Shown here: positions 43,593 to 53,830 of the stretch, piece by piece
How positions within the stretch are numbered: position 1 is the first letter of the stretch
Layout: each line of letters opens with the position of its first letter
Origin: Anabaena subtropica FACHB-260
GTDB lineage: Bacteria; Cyanobacteriota; Cyanobacteriia; Cyanobacteriales; Nostocaceae
Direction: 5' to 3'
NCBI RefSeq assembly: GCF_014697105.1
Contig: NZ_JACJRF010000004.1
Coordinates: 62,001 to 126,000, forward strand
Length of the DNA: 64,000 nucleotides
Position numbers and translations under genes: made by a program
Notes under the pieces: generated by a model
What the model saw: only the letters and a program-made list of their open reading frames with translations
Databases searched by the model: none
Told to the model about the DNA's origin: nothing

Positions 43593-43838
43593 CTAGTTGC
43601 CACCTGTTGTGATAGCTTTATGATGAATTGCTGAGTCTTCAGCTTTTCTGTGCCATTTACCATCTTTGCCTTGTTCATATTCATTTCTGACACTATTCCA
43701 AGCAACATCTCGCGCACCCTCTTCACTCAAACCATCACTTTGAGCAGCATTGAAGGCCGCACAGAAAATCTGCTGACAGTGTTCTGGTAATTGATCTCTA
43801 ATTTCTTGGGGTAAATCACTTATTTGTTTATAAGTCAT
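43593..43838 (-). CDS. ChaB family protein
   Basis: ISDLPQEIRDQLPEHCQQIFCAAFNAAQSDGLSEEGARDVAWNSVRNEYEQGKDGKWHRK. Confidence 0.9.
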   Translation of the reverse strand: MTYKQISDLPQEIRDQLPEHCQQIFCAAFNAAQSDGLSEEGARDVAWNSVRNEYEQGKDGKWHRKAEDSAIHHKAITTGGN

Positions 43839-44375
43839 AATGAAACTCCGATCAATCTAACTTTTATTTATGCTAAAAGACTAGTCAATAAAATTTCCTC
43901 TTTCCAAAAGTAGAGATGTAGAATTACCAACCTTTTGGTAGAGTAAAAAAATCACCTATAATTCCCATTTGATTTATGTTGAATTTAGCCTGCTATAAGT
44001 CATAGCCTACTCTTAAAAATTCGATAAAACTTGAAAAGGCTTATTCTCTACTTCCTACACAAGAGAGTTAAAAAATAAAAATAAATTACAATATCATTTT
44101 GACAATACTATTAAGCTAGTACAACATGATTAAAATAAACTACCCATTCCAAATCAGCACAATAAATTAATTTTGAATTTTGCCTGGCAATACTAGATTA
44201 AAAAATTAACATAATTAAACAAGCATACTATATTGTTCCATCATTAATCTATAGAAAATATGTGGTATTTCCGTAATTTATTGCTGGCGATCATGTATCA
44301 TCAAGAGAGTATCTTCCGTGGGCATTGACCCAAAAAGTCAGAATTTTTGACACCTAAAACTGTTCTGCGTCTTTT

Positions 44376-45440
44376 ATGCCTCGCAAAACCTCATCTACAT
44401 CGCATACTAATATTACAACACCATTGGCTCTCTCCCAGCTTCATATCCGCTTGGAGGGTCTAGAAAAAGAACACCAAAATTTACTTAAAAAGATTAAGAA
44501 GAAGCGGACTGAACTAAAGAACTTTGTTGAACAGATGCGTTCTTTAGCAACAGAAATATTTCATCGAGCTAATCCTAGCTTCACAAAAATGTCAGAGCTA
44601 GACAAAGAAATTCATACACTGTTTGCAGAAATTTTGACTACTAGAAAATTTGGTAAACAAACAGAGAAAAAGGTAAAATCAGTTTACCTTAATCTCCAGA
44701 TGGCGGGAATCATCAGTCCAAAATTTGAGAGCGAGCAATCAGATTCCGAACTAGATGAAATGTTTGATAATGATCAACACGAAAATGATGATTGTTCTCA
44801 AGGAAAAAATTCACACCACCATGAATACAGAGAAACTCAACAGGGATTGGAGTTTTCATCTGCAACTAGAACAGAGGAATCCAGGAAGATTCGTCAAACA
44901 TTTCTGAGGTTAGCTGAAATCTTTCATCCTGATAAGGTAAAGGACAATGAAACACAGATGAACCACACAGAAATTATGAAGGAAATCAATAAAGCCTATC
45001 AAGAAGGTGATTTAGCAAGGCTTTTGGAGATTGAACAAAAGCATCAAGTGGGTGAATCTATTGATAATAATAGTGAAGATGATTTAACTAGAAAATGTAA
45101 GACGTTAGAACAGCAAAATGAAATTTTAGTAACTCAATATGAAAATTTGAAACGGGAACTACGCCTAGCAAAGAACACCTCTGAGGGGGCAATGGTTTCT
45201 GATGCTCGCAAAGCCACTAAACAAGGCATTGACCCTATTGACCAAATGTTAGAAACCATAGAAATGCAAATTAGTCTTGTTACTGAAATTCGGGATTTTG
45301 TCAAAGATTTCAAAGGACAGAAAATTACTATTAAAGAATTTCTTGAAGGTCCAGAAAGTTTATATTCTTTGAAGCAAGAAATGATGGAAGATATTCTTGA
45401 ACAAATGTTGTCAGAATTAGATGAAATAGTAGTGTTTTAA
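44376..45440 (+). CDS. Coiled-coil protein with an internal J-like domain
   Basis: IRQTFLRLAEIFHPDKVKDNETQMNHTEIMKEINKAYQEGDLARLLEIEQ with HPD motif, flanked by long predicted coiled coils. Confidence 0.75.
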   Translation: MPRKTSSTSHTNITTPLALSQLHIRLEGLEKEHQNLLKKIKKKRTELKNFVEQMRSLATEIFHRANPSFTKMSELDKEIHTLFAEILTTRKFGKQTEKKVKSVYLNLQMAGIISPKFESEQSDSELDEMFDNDQHENDDCSQGKNSHHHEYRETQQGLEFSSATRTEESRKIRQTFLRLAEIFHPDKVKDNETQMNHTEIMKEINKAYQEGDLARLLEIEQKHQVGESIDNNSEDDLTRKCKTLEQQNEILVTQYENLKRELRLAKNTSEGAMVSDARKATKQGIDPIDQMLETIEMQISLVTEIRDFVKDFKGQKITIKEFLEGPESLYSLKQEMMEDILEQMLSELDEIVVF

Positions 45441-45490
45441 ATTCCAATATTGTAATATTACAAGTATACAGATATCAATGGTATAGCGTT

Positions 45491-45565
45491 TTGTAATTGA
45501 GTCTAATATAGAGCTAACCCCCAACCCCTTCCCTACAAAGGAAGGGGAGTAAGCCAGCCTCAAAG
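45491..45565. repeat. Dispersed palindrome-containing repeat, copy A
   Basis: TTGTAATTGAGTCTAATATAGAGCTAACCCCCAACCCCTTCCCTACAAAGGAAGGGGAGTAAGCC..CTCAAAG; inverted copy at 48445-48515. Confidence 0.9.
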
Positions 45566-45700
45566 CTTCTCTCCTGCCTTCGGCACGCTGCGCGAAGCAG
45601 TGTTTGTAAACACTTAGCAAATGTTGTGGAAATATTCAAAACCCAGTGTAAACTTATACGCAACACAACTAAAATTATTACACAACTAAAATAGCGCCTT

Positions 45701-46471
45701 ATGTCAATTATTGCGCTCAGAGCATGGTATCTTCAGGATTATGAGCCGATTTCCGAATTAGAAAAACGCCCATCAGATATTCGCCTCAGTAAGAAAAGCT
45801 TGCTGAGATCGGCGTTACGTGCGGACTTTTTAGAGAATAGTGATGAAGTTAAGCACTCAAGCTGGTTTACTCGCTATTTAGAGGGTGAAAATGTAGAGTT
45901 TTATATTGAAGGTAGTGGTGGCTATTGTGTAGCTAACATTGACTTAATCAGTCATGAAATTTATTTTACTAAGCAGACAGTTTTAGCTCAGTTAGAACCA
46001 ATAATTTTTTTCTCCTATCAAATTGAGTATGCCGAAGCTAGTGATATTCTCAGGGAAGAACTGCGAAAAAGTTTAGAAAAATTAAATTTACGCTCGCGCC
46101 TTCCTCTTACCTTAGTAGAATCATCTCGCCCCAAAGACTCGCCCTTGCGTCTAAACCGCACCACTCTGAGAAAATTACGTAAAAGTTTGTTGTTTATTGC
46201 AGATACTACACCCATCGCTAGTGTTGAGAGCAAAGAGACACAACAATTAATTCCTAGTCCTAATGTTTGTGTAGAAATTGGCTATGCCATTCAAAGCAAG
46301 CGAACAGAGCAAATTTTGTTAGCTCATTTACATCGAACAGAATATGAAGGAAGATTTCCTTTCGACTTACCCACACAACAAACTTTGGAATTTCGAGATG
46401 GCCCAGAACTAAATAAAATTCTCACAGGAGCGATTGAAACCCAGTTAACAAGATTTAAACTGTTTTTTTGA
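45701..46471 (+). CDS. Uncharacterised protein, possibly with a TIR-like/nucleotide-binding C-terminal domain
   Basis: LLFIADTTPIAS...SPNVCVEIGYAIQSKRTEQILLAHLHRTEYEGRFPFDLP resembles the 'PNVxxElGYA' motif of predicted TIR-like nucleotide-binding domains; motif-level only. Confidence 0.5.
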   Translation: MSIIALRAWYLQDYEPISELEKRPSDIRLSKKSLLRSALRADFLENSDEVKHSSWFTRYLEGENVEFYIEGSGGYCVANIDLISHEIYFTKQTVLAQLEPIIFFSYQIEYAEASDILREELRKSLEKLNLRSRLPLTLVESSRPKDSPLRLNRTTLRKLRKSLLFIADTTPIASVESKETQQLIPSPNVCVEIGYAIQSKRTEQILLAHLHRTEYEGRFPFDLPTQQTLEFRDGPELNKILTGAIETQLTRFKLFF

Positions 46472-46488
46472 TATGTAATAATTACAAA

Positions 46489-48018
46489 TTACTGCATCCT
46501 ATCGATAGTACGATATTGAATAGCTTCTGCGACATGATTGGGTTTTAGCTCGTCTTCACTTGCCAAATCTGCAATAGTCCGAGCTACTTTGAGAATGCGA
46601 TCGCTTGCTCTGGCAGATAAACCTAACTTTTTAATTGCTGCTTCTAATAAACTGCGGCTACCATCATCCAACTTGCACCATTTTTGCAGATGCCGACTTT
46701 GCATTTGGGCATTACAACGCAGATTTGGTTCTGTTTGAAAACGAGTAATGGCGCGATCGCGGGCTTGTTGTACCCTTTCGCGGACAGAAATAGATTCCTC
46801 TCCTGTGGGTTGTTGGGTGATTTCCTCTGGTTTCAACCGATTTACAGCTACTTGTAAATCAATCCGATCCATCAAAGGGCCAGAAAGTTTTGCCCAATAT
46901 TGCTCCCGTTGTCTTGGTGAACAGGTACACTGTTGGATGGTATCGCCGTAGTAACCGCAAGGACAAGGATTTGTACTTGCCACCAAGGTAAACTGTGCCG
47001 GAAACATGACAGATTGTCTGGTGCGGGAAATCGTTACATAGCCATCTTCTAAAGGCTGGCGGAGAAACTCTAAGACATCACGTTTAAATTCCGTCAATTC
47101 ATCAAGAAATAAGATACCCCGGTGTGATAAAGAAATTTCCCCAGGACGAGGGAAACTACCACCACCGACAAGAGAAGGGCCAGACGCTGAATGGTGGGGA
47201 CTCCGAAAAGGGCGATCGCGGACTAAGGAACCACGATTTTTTAATAAACCAGCCACCGAATGAATCCGCGTCACTTCCAACGCATCAGCAAAACTCAGGG
47301 GTGGTAAAATACCCGGTAAGCGTCTTGCTAACATGGTTTTTCCACTTCCGGGGGGGCCGACAAAAATCAAATTGTGGCCGCCAGCAGCCGCAATTTCTAA
47401 AGCCCGACGAGCGTGAGCCTGTCCTTTCACATCTTTTAAATCAGCGATCGCCCCAAATACTGATGTTACTTCTGGTGATTGATCCAACTTGACAGGCTTT
47501 CCTTTACCTGGGTTATTTAATAAATCGACAACCTCAGACACATCCTTACAGCCATAAACAGCTAAACCCTCAACAACCGAAGCCTCTTGAGCATTATCCA
47601 CAGGCACAACCAAACCGGCAATTCCCATTTTTTTGGCAGTAGCGGCGATCGGTAAAACACCCGCAACAGGGCGTAAGCTGCCGTCTAGAGACACTTCACC
47701 CAAGAAAAGATGATCTCCCAACAAATCAGGGCTAACTTGTTCAGAAGCAGCCAAAATCCCTACACTAATGGGCAAATCAAAACAGGGGCCTTCCTTGCGT
47801 AAGTCTGCTGGAGTCAGGTTAATCACAATTTTTCGCATGGGAAAGGCAAAACCCGCATTCTTCAATGTGGCTTTGACTCTTTCTTTAGACTCTTGCACAG
47901 CACTATCTGGGAGTCCCAAAACTACAATTCCTGGCAAACCACCGGATATATCGACTTCTACGCCTACTTTGACGGCATCGATGCCGACAATTGATGCACT
48001 CCAGACTCTAGCAAGCAT
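46489..48018 (-). CDS. comM: YifB/ComM family Mg-chelatase-like AAA ATPase
   Basis: MLARVWSASIVGIDAVKVGVEVDISGGLPGIVVLGLPDSAVQESKERV; FVGPPGSGKTMLARRLPGILPPL; NPCPCGYYGD. Confidence 0.95.
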   Translation of the reverse strand: MLARVWSASIVGIDAVKVGVEVDISGGLPGIVVLGLPDSAVQESKERVKATLKNAGFAFPMRKIVINLTPADLRKEGPCFDLPISVGILAASEQVSPDLLGDHLFLGEVSLDGSLRPVAGVLPIAATAKKMGIAGLVVPVDNAQEASVVEGLAVYGCKDVSEVVDLLNNPGKGKPVKLDQSPEVTSVFGAIADLKDVKGQAHARRALEIAAAGGHNLIFVGPPGSGKTMLARRLPGILPPLSFADALEVTRIHSVAGLLKNRGSLVRDRPFRSPHHSASGPSLVGGGSFPRPGEISLSHRGILFLDELTEFKRDVLEFLRQPLEDGYVTISRTRQSVMFPAQFTLVASTNPCPCGYYGDTIQQCTCSPRQREQYWAKLSGPLMDRIDLQVAVNRLKPEEITQQPTGEESISVRERVQQARDRAITRFQTEPNLRCNAQMQSRHLQKWCKLDDGSRSLLEAAIKKLGLSARASDRILKVARTIADLASEDELKPNHVAEAIQYRTIDRMQ

Positions 48019-48064
48019 TGGCTAAATATTTCTTATATAAACAGTAACCCTTTAAAATCTCTAG

Positions 48065-48436
<372 letters not shown>

Positions 48437-48444
48437 CAAGTTGT

Positions 48445-48515
48445 CTTTGAGGCTTACTCCCCTTCCCTACAAGGGAAGGGGTTGGGGGTTAGGTCTGTAT
48501 TAGACTCAACTGCAA
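48445..48515. repeat. Dispersed palindrome-containing repeat, copy B (inverted relative to copy A)
   Basis: CTTTGAGGCTTACTCCCCTTCCCTACAAGGGAAGGGGTTGGGGGTTAGGTCTGTATTAGACTCAACTGCAA; reverse complement matches 45491-45565. Confidence 0.9.
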
Positions 48516-48633
48516 ACCGCCATAGATGATCTATTTGTTTTCAATTAGAAGTAGAAAAACAGAAGCGTATGTTTCACATAACAACCATACTTCTGAACTG
48601 TAGCTCTCTGTCTCAAGAGGGCTTTATTTGTTT

Positions 48634-49257
48634 CTATTTGTTAGCTTGAATTACCTGTAAACTACCACCTGCATACAAGGTTGTTTTACTTACCTCAAAG
48701 CCAATTTCAGTTAACAAAGCAGCTAAATCTGTCTTTAATAATTGCCAAGCTGTTTCTGTCTCAAATAAGAGTAAAAATACTGTTAAACCAGGCCAAAATA
48801 TAGGATTGGTAGGAGAGTGAAAATCTACTAAAGTAAATACTCCTCCTGGCTTCAGCACTCGATAAACTTCTTGAATAATTTCTCGTAACTGCTGAGGTTC
48901 CATTTCATGTAAGGCGGCGCTGGTATGCACTACATCAAACTGATTGTCGGTAAATGGCATCTTCTCAGCAAAAGCCTCTACATAATTAGCTTCAGGAACA
49001 TTTTGTCTAGCTCGTTGCAAAGATAAGGGAGAAGCATCAAGTCCTGTTACGTTTTGTGAATATTTCACTAAGACTTGCGTTGCTTGACCACTACCACAAC
49101 AAACGTCTAACACAGAGGTATTTTCTTGAATTGTTAAACCTTGCAAAGCCAATTCCCGAAATTTGGCTTCTCCACCTACACTGAGGGCGGCTACACGAGA
49201 TATGGAATCGTAGAGCCATTGATAGCGATAACTTAAATCTCTGAAAATTGTGGCCAT
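48634..49257 (-). CDS. Class I SAM-dependent methyltransferase
   Basis: VLDVCCGSGQATQVLVKYSQNVTGLDASPLSLQRARQN ... VHTSAALHEM. Confidence 0.92.
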   Translation of the reverse strand: MATIFRDLSYRYQWLYDSISRVAALSVGGEAKFRELALQGLTIQENTSVLDVCCGSGQATQVLVKYSQNVTGLDASPLSLQRARQNVPEANYVEAFAEKMPFTDNQFDVVHTSAALHEMEPQQLREIIQEVYRVLKPGGVFTLVDFHSPTNPIFWPGLTVFLLLFETETAWQLLKTDLAALLTEIGFEVSKTTLYAGGSLQVIQANK

Positions 49258-49351
49258 TGCACTATTCCTAACTGTTAAGCTTTATATTTAATAAAGAATA
49301 TATTGTTAACAATAGTAAAAAATCTGAAAAGGTTGGGGGAAAATAACTGCT

Positions 49352-50518
49352 ATGGGTCGTGTAGGCGTATTATTACTCAATCTCGGTGGTCCTGATAAGT
49401 TAGAGGATGTCGGGCCATTTTTATTCAACCTATTCTCTGATCCGGAAATTATACGCTTACCATTCCGATGGTTGCAGAAACCCTTGGCTTGGTTTATTGC
49501 CTCCCGACGTACCGCAACTTCTCAAGAGAATTACAAGCAAATTGGTGGTGGTTCACCCCTGCGACAGATTACAGAAGCCCAAGGGGAAGCCTTAAAGGAA
49601 CAATTACACTATTTGGGACAAGAAGCTAATATTTATGTGGGAATGCGTTATTGGCATCCATATACTGAAGAAGCGATCGCTCTCCTTACCCAAGACAACA
49701 TCGATAACTTGGTGATTCTGCCACTGTACCCCCAATTTTCCATTAGTACTAGTGGTTCTAGCTTCCGTTTATTAGAAAGGCTTTGGCAAGAAGACCCTAA
49801 ACTACAGCGTCTCGAATATACTGTAATTCCTTCCTGGTACAAAGAGCCGGGTTACTTACAGGCGATGGCGGAACTCATTCGCCAAGAAATAGACCAGTTT
49901 CCCAATGCTGATCAGGTTCATGTATTCTTCAGCGCTCATGGTGTACCCAAAAGCTATGTTGAAGTAGCAGGCGACCCCTATCAACAAGAAATTGAGGAAT
50001 GTACAGCATTAATTATGCAAACCCTCAATCGACCCAATCCCCACACCCTAGCTTACCAAAGTCGCGTCGGCCCAGTTGAGTGGTTACAACCTTATACTGA
50101 AGATGCACTCAAAGAACTAGGCGCACAGGGCGTAAAAGATTTAGTCGTCGTCCCTATCAGTTTCGTTTCCGAACACATCGAAACACTGCAAGAAATTGAC
50201 ATTGAGTATCGGGAAATAGCCGAAGAAGCAGGAATCCACAATTTCCGTCGTGTACCTGCACCTAACACTCACCCAGTATTTATTCGAGCTTTAGCAGATT
50301 TGGTAATTGATGCACTCAACAAACCTAGCTTTAAGCTTTCGCAAGCCGCCCAAATCAAAAAAAGAGTGAAAATGTATCCTCCTGAAAGTTGGGAATGGGG
50401 TATGACTACTAGCGCGGAAGTTTGGAACGGACGCATTGCCATGTTAGGTTTTATTGCTTTAATTGTCGAGCTGATTACAGGTCAAGGACTATTACATCTA
50501 ATTGGAATTTTGCAGTAA
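49352..50518 (+). CDS. hemH: Ferrochelatase with C-terminal chlorophyll a/b-binding-like helix
   Basis: [50 protein letters not shown]-terminal [28 protein letters not shown]. Confidence 0.97.
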   Translation: MGRVGVLLLNLGGPDKLEDVGPFLFNLFSDPEIIRLPFRWLQKPLAWFIASRRTATSQENYKQIGGGSPLRQITEAQGEALKEQLHYLGQEANIYVGMRYWHPYTEEAIALLTQDNIDNLVILPLYPQFSISTSGSSFRLLERLWQEDPKLQRLEYTVIPSWYKEPGYLQAMAELIRQEIDQFPNADQVHVFFSAHGVPKSYVEVAGDPYQQEIEECTALIMQTLNRPNPHTLAYQSRVGPVEWLQPYTEDALKELGAQGVKDLVVVPISFVSEHIETLQEIDIEYREIAEEAGIHNFRRVPAPNTHPVFIRALADLVIDALNKPSFKLSQAAQIKKRVKMYPPESWEWGMTTSAEVWNGRIAMLGFIALIVELITGQGLLHLIGILQ

Positions 50519-50934
50519 TGAAGAAAAAAGTAATTTTCATGAAATGTTAAGAGCAACAAAGTATTGATTGAAGTGAGCAAAGGGGTATTAATCTATATTT
50601 AATACCCCATTTTTATGACCAATTTTCCAATCCAAATCTGTTTAATTAGGAGTAAACACTACTATCAAAAGGTAGGAATAATGATTTTTTAAAAGTGAAG
50701 CAAATATCCCATTAGTCAGACGTATTTATGATTTAAATTTTTTAAAGTTAGTTTGATAAGTTCAGAAATTACGTATTTCAAACGAAGCAAAAATCATGAC
50801 AAATATTTTTGCCAGATACATCAATTAGAACTACAAAATTAAACTGCTCTCCTTAGCAGTTACAAATAACCCAAGTCAAGGTTTGATTGATGAACTGCAT
50901 TAGTTCTAATTGATGAAATTTCACAAGGAGATTA

Positions 50935-51528
50935 ATGATGAAAAAACTAATTTGGTTTTCTAGCCTGAGTGTGGCGATCGCAGCTACTAGTTTACCAGCT
51001 GTAGCTCAGACTACACCAGTACCAAGAACTCAGTTTCCGGAAACCCAAACTCCAGCAACACCATTACCAGAACCTCAAGTTCCAGGTACTCAAATCCCAG
51101 AAACTCAAACACCAGGGACTCAGCTTCAACAAACAACCCCAATAGCCCAAGATAGATTTAGTGCGCCTCGAATCAAGGGTACAAGCACGTTTCGTGACGC
51201 TAATTACATTAACCTATATACAGGGAGCCAGCCTTTAGCCTATGTAACGATTTTACCACCAGGCTATATTGCCATTAGTGATAATATTAGGGTCACAGAT
51301 CAATCTGGTCAAAACATTGATGCTAATATTTCTAGAGAAGGTGACAAAATTAGAATTAATTTTGCTCAACCAGTAGCACCAGGAAGTACTTTAGAAATTG
51401 CTCTCAGTGATTTGGCATTTGCTCCTCCATATCCTTCCCTCAGCAATTTTAACTATGAGTTAGCTGGCGGACATATTGGCTTCAATCGAGAGATTCCCTA
51501 TGGACTAGCTCAGTTTCAGGTAAATTAA
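50935..51528 (+). CDS. Secreted DUF2808-like protein with Pro/Thr/Gln-rich linker
   Basis: Signal peptide MKKLIWFSSLSVAIAATSLPAVAQ; repeated P(E/G)TQxP linker; PPGYIAISDNIRVTDQSGQNIDANI core. Confidence 0.7.
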   Translation: MMKKLIWFSSLSVAIAATSLPAVAQTTPVPRTQFPETQTPATPLPEPQVPGTQIPETQTPGTQLQQTTPIAQDRFSAPRIKGTSTFRDANYINLYTGSQPLAYVTILPPGYIAISDNIRVTDQSGQNIDANISREGDKIRINFAQPVAPGSTLEIALSDLAFAPPYPSLSNFNYELAGGHIGFNREIPYGLAQFQVN

Positions 51529-51653
51529 TTACTTTGCAACTTCATAGATGATTTCAAGGGTAAAGGTGATTTAAATTTCTTTACCCTGATCTTGTTTAGA
51601 TGATACTTAAAAAGTATTATTGGTAACATCCTCTAAGAAGTTTATACTAATTT

Positions 51654-52193
51654 TTATACTTTATTGTGATACCATTTGTACCATTCTTTTGCACTACGTA
51701 GGGCCAACCAAAGCAGGATTAAGGCAATTACTCCTCCTTGCCAAGGAGCGTCAAAAGCAAAAAGTACCAGAGCTACACATAAGGTGTCTTGAAGAAAAAC
51801 AGCCCACAGTGGCAAACCACGTAAGCGATAAAACCAGCCGACTTGAACCAGCTGAAGAACCAAAGCTACTGAACTTCCAATTAAAATAATTAGCCAATTT
51901 GGGGTTGCTGTTGCCGAGGCTACTGCTAAACCCATAATTGCCCCTACCAGGGGAGATAATAATAACTGAATTATTTGTAAAATTCTTTGTCCCCATAGTT
52001 TTTTGGAAGCAAATAATTCTACTAATGACCAACTAATCAGGCAGCCTAACAGAATTGGCGAAGAAATACGAGATAAAACTGGGACGTGTGACCAAAAGTT
52101 ACTTCCTTGCAACAATCCAATAATCAATAAAGGTACGCCTATTCTGATTCCTGCTGCCGCAGAAGCAGAAAGTGTCGCTAGGATTTCAATCAT
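51654..52193 (-). CDS. DUF4126-like membrane protein
   Basis: MIEILATLSASAAAGIRIGVPLLIIGLLQ...SRISSPILLGCLISWSLVELFASKKLWGQRILQIIQLLLSPLVGAIMGLA. Confidence 0.7.
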   Translation of the reverse strand: MIEILATLSASAAAGIRIGVPLLIIGLLQGSNFWSHVPVLSRISSPILLGCLISWSLVELFASKKLWGQRILQIIQLLLSPLVGAIMGLAVASATATPNWLIILIGSSVALVLQLVQVGWFYRLRGLPLWAVFLQDTLCVALVLFAFDAPWQGGVIALILLWLALRSAKEWYKWYHNKV

Positions 52194-52682
52194 TAGGGCA
52201 ACTCAAATAACTAATAATTAAGCAAGTATTTGTTATTGAGATTACCCATTATTCTTGATAATTCTCGCAGCAAACTGAAATTATTTATTAAGGCTTAATA
52301 TGACACGTGCCAGTGAGTAGCGATGGCGTTCTGCTCACCGTAGGTGATTGCCCAATATCATCTAATACCAATTTGAAAAAAGAATACAACAGATGGATGC
52401 CCAGAACCCAGATACAGAGAGCGATTCTCAATCCAAAATCTAAAATGGTATAACCAAGTTAACACTAACGCAGATACACGTAACCATAATCACAAATTTA
52501 AGGTTTTCCAATCTTTATGGTTACTTTATCTAATTTATACCTATTTTTTAAAATATATCTGTTAATTCTTAAGGAGGAACAAGAATCTTTCCTAAGACTA
52601 AGCAGTTAGTAAAAGCTAATTAACTAGATTGTAGATATCAATACCTTTTCATCGCCCAAAACAGTATGAGAGGAGATTTACT

Positions 52683-52817
52683 ATGTCTTTACGTTACAAC
52701 GAAAATCATGCTCTTTTAGTAAAGGTAGTTTATTCTCAAGTAAAAGTTAATGGCAAAGTCGAGCTAGTTCCTTTGGAATTATATGCTGATGGTTCAATCA
52801 AGCGGTCTATTGGTTAA
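52683..52817 (+). CDS. Small ORF (44 aa) not in the ORF track
   Basis: MSLRYNENHALLVKVVYSQVKVNGKVELVPLELYADGSIKRSIG, preceded by GAGAGGAGATTTACT-ATG (good Shine-Dalgarno). Confidence 0.6.
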   Translation: MSLRYNENHALLVKVVYSQVKVNGKVELVPLELYADGSIKRSIG

Positions 52818-52921
52818 TTCACAGCTAAAAAATCAACATTTTTCCCAAGATTGACTCAACTAAGGGAGCTGATTCTTCAGATATAGGGGTGTAGGTAATT
52901 TGAACACCTACACCTTTGGTT

Positions 52922-53632
52922 TTATAGCCGTCTTACCAGTGGTTGACCTTCTTTGACTTCGCCTACTAAAACTACGTCTGCACAGTTAACAAAGATACCA
53001 TTCTCCAGAACTCCTGGAATGTTATTCAGTATTTTTTCTAGATTAACTGGGTCGTCAATTGAATCAAATCTAACATCTAAGACAAAGTTTCCTTGGTCGG
53101 TGATCACTGGCCCTGCTTTTTTCACTCCCATACGTAGTTCTGGTTTACCACCTAGTTGCTTAATTGCATTAGTAACTGGGGTAATTGCCATTGGGATGAC
53201 TTCTACAGGTACTGCAAAAACAGAACCTAAGCGGTCTACTAATTTACCACTGTCTACTACAACAATGAATTGAGTTGCTAGGTAATCAACTACTTTTTCG
53301 CGGGTGTGAGCTGCACCACCACCTTTAATTAGGTTTTTGTGGGGGTCTACTTCATCAGCCCCATCAATGGCAATATCAATATGATCAACAGCGTCTAAAG
53401 TGGTGAGAGGAACGCCGTATTGCTTGGCTAATACTTCTGACTGAAATGAGGTCGGAATACCGACAATATCTGTCAGTTCGCCAGACTTGAGGCGATCGCC
53501 TAAATACTGAATTGTGTAAGCTGTAGTTGACCCTGTACCTAACCCAACAATCGAGCCAGATTTTACCAAGGCGGCGGCGGCTTTGCCTACTTCTTGCTTC
53601 ATCAAAGTCACGGGGTCTGCTGTAACGGTCAT
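52922..53632 (-). CDS. rpiA: Ribose-5-phosphate isomerase A
   Basis: [59 protein letters not shown]. Start MTVTADPV at 53632 preferred over 53707. Confidence 0.96.
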   Translation of the reverse strand: MTVTADPVTLMKQEVGKAAAALVKSGSIVGLGTGSTTAYTIQYLGDRLKSGELTDIVGIPTSFQSEVLAKQYGVPLTTLDAVDHIDIAIDGADEVDPHKNLIKGGGAAHTREKVVDYLATQFIVVVDSGKLVDRLGSVFAVPVEVIPMAITPVTNAIKQLGGKPELRMGVKKAGPVITDQGNFVLDVRFDSIDDPVNLEKILNNIPGVLENGIFVNCADVVLVGEVKEGQPLVRRL

Positions 53633-53830
53633 TCCCAAAACTCCTGAAATATCGACTAAACAGATGGCACTATCACAGGAGACTATACTATATTCGTGGG
53701 AACTCAATGTGTATCTGACTCAAGAAATTGGTTTTAAGGGGATTTTTAGTGACTAATCCCCAGTTGCAATCGTAAGTAATATTTCTGATGTGGTCTTGAA
53801 GTCTGCTGTATGCTATGCACGTTCTTCGCC

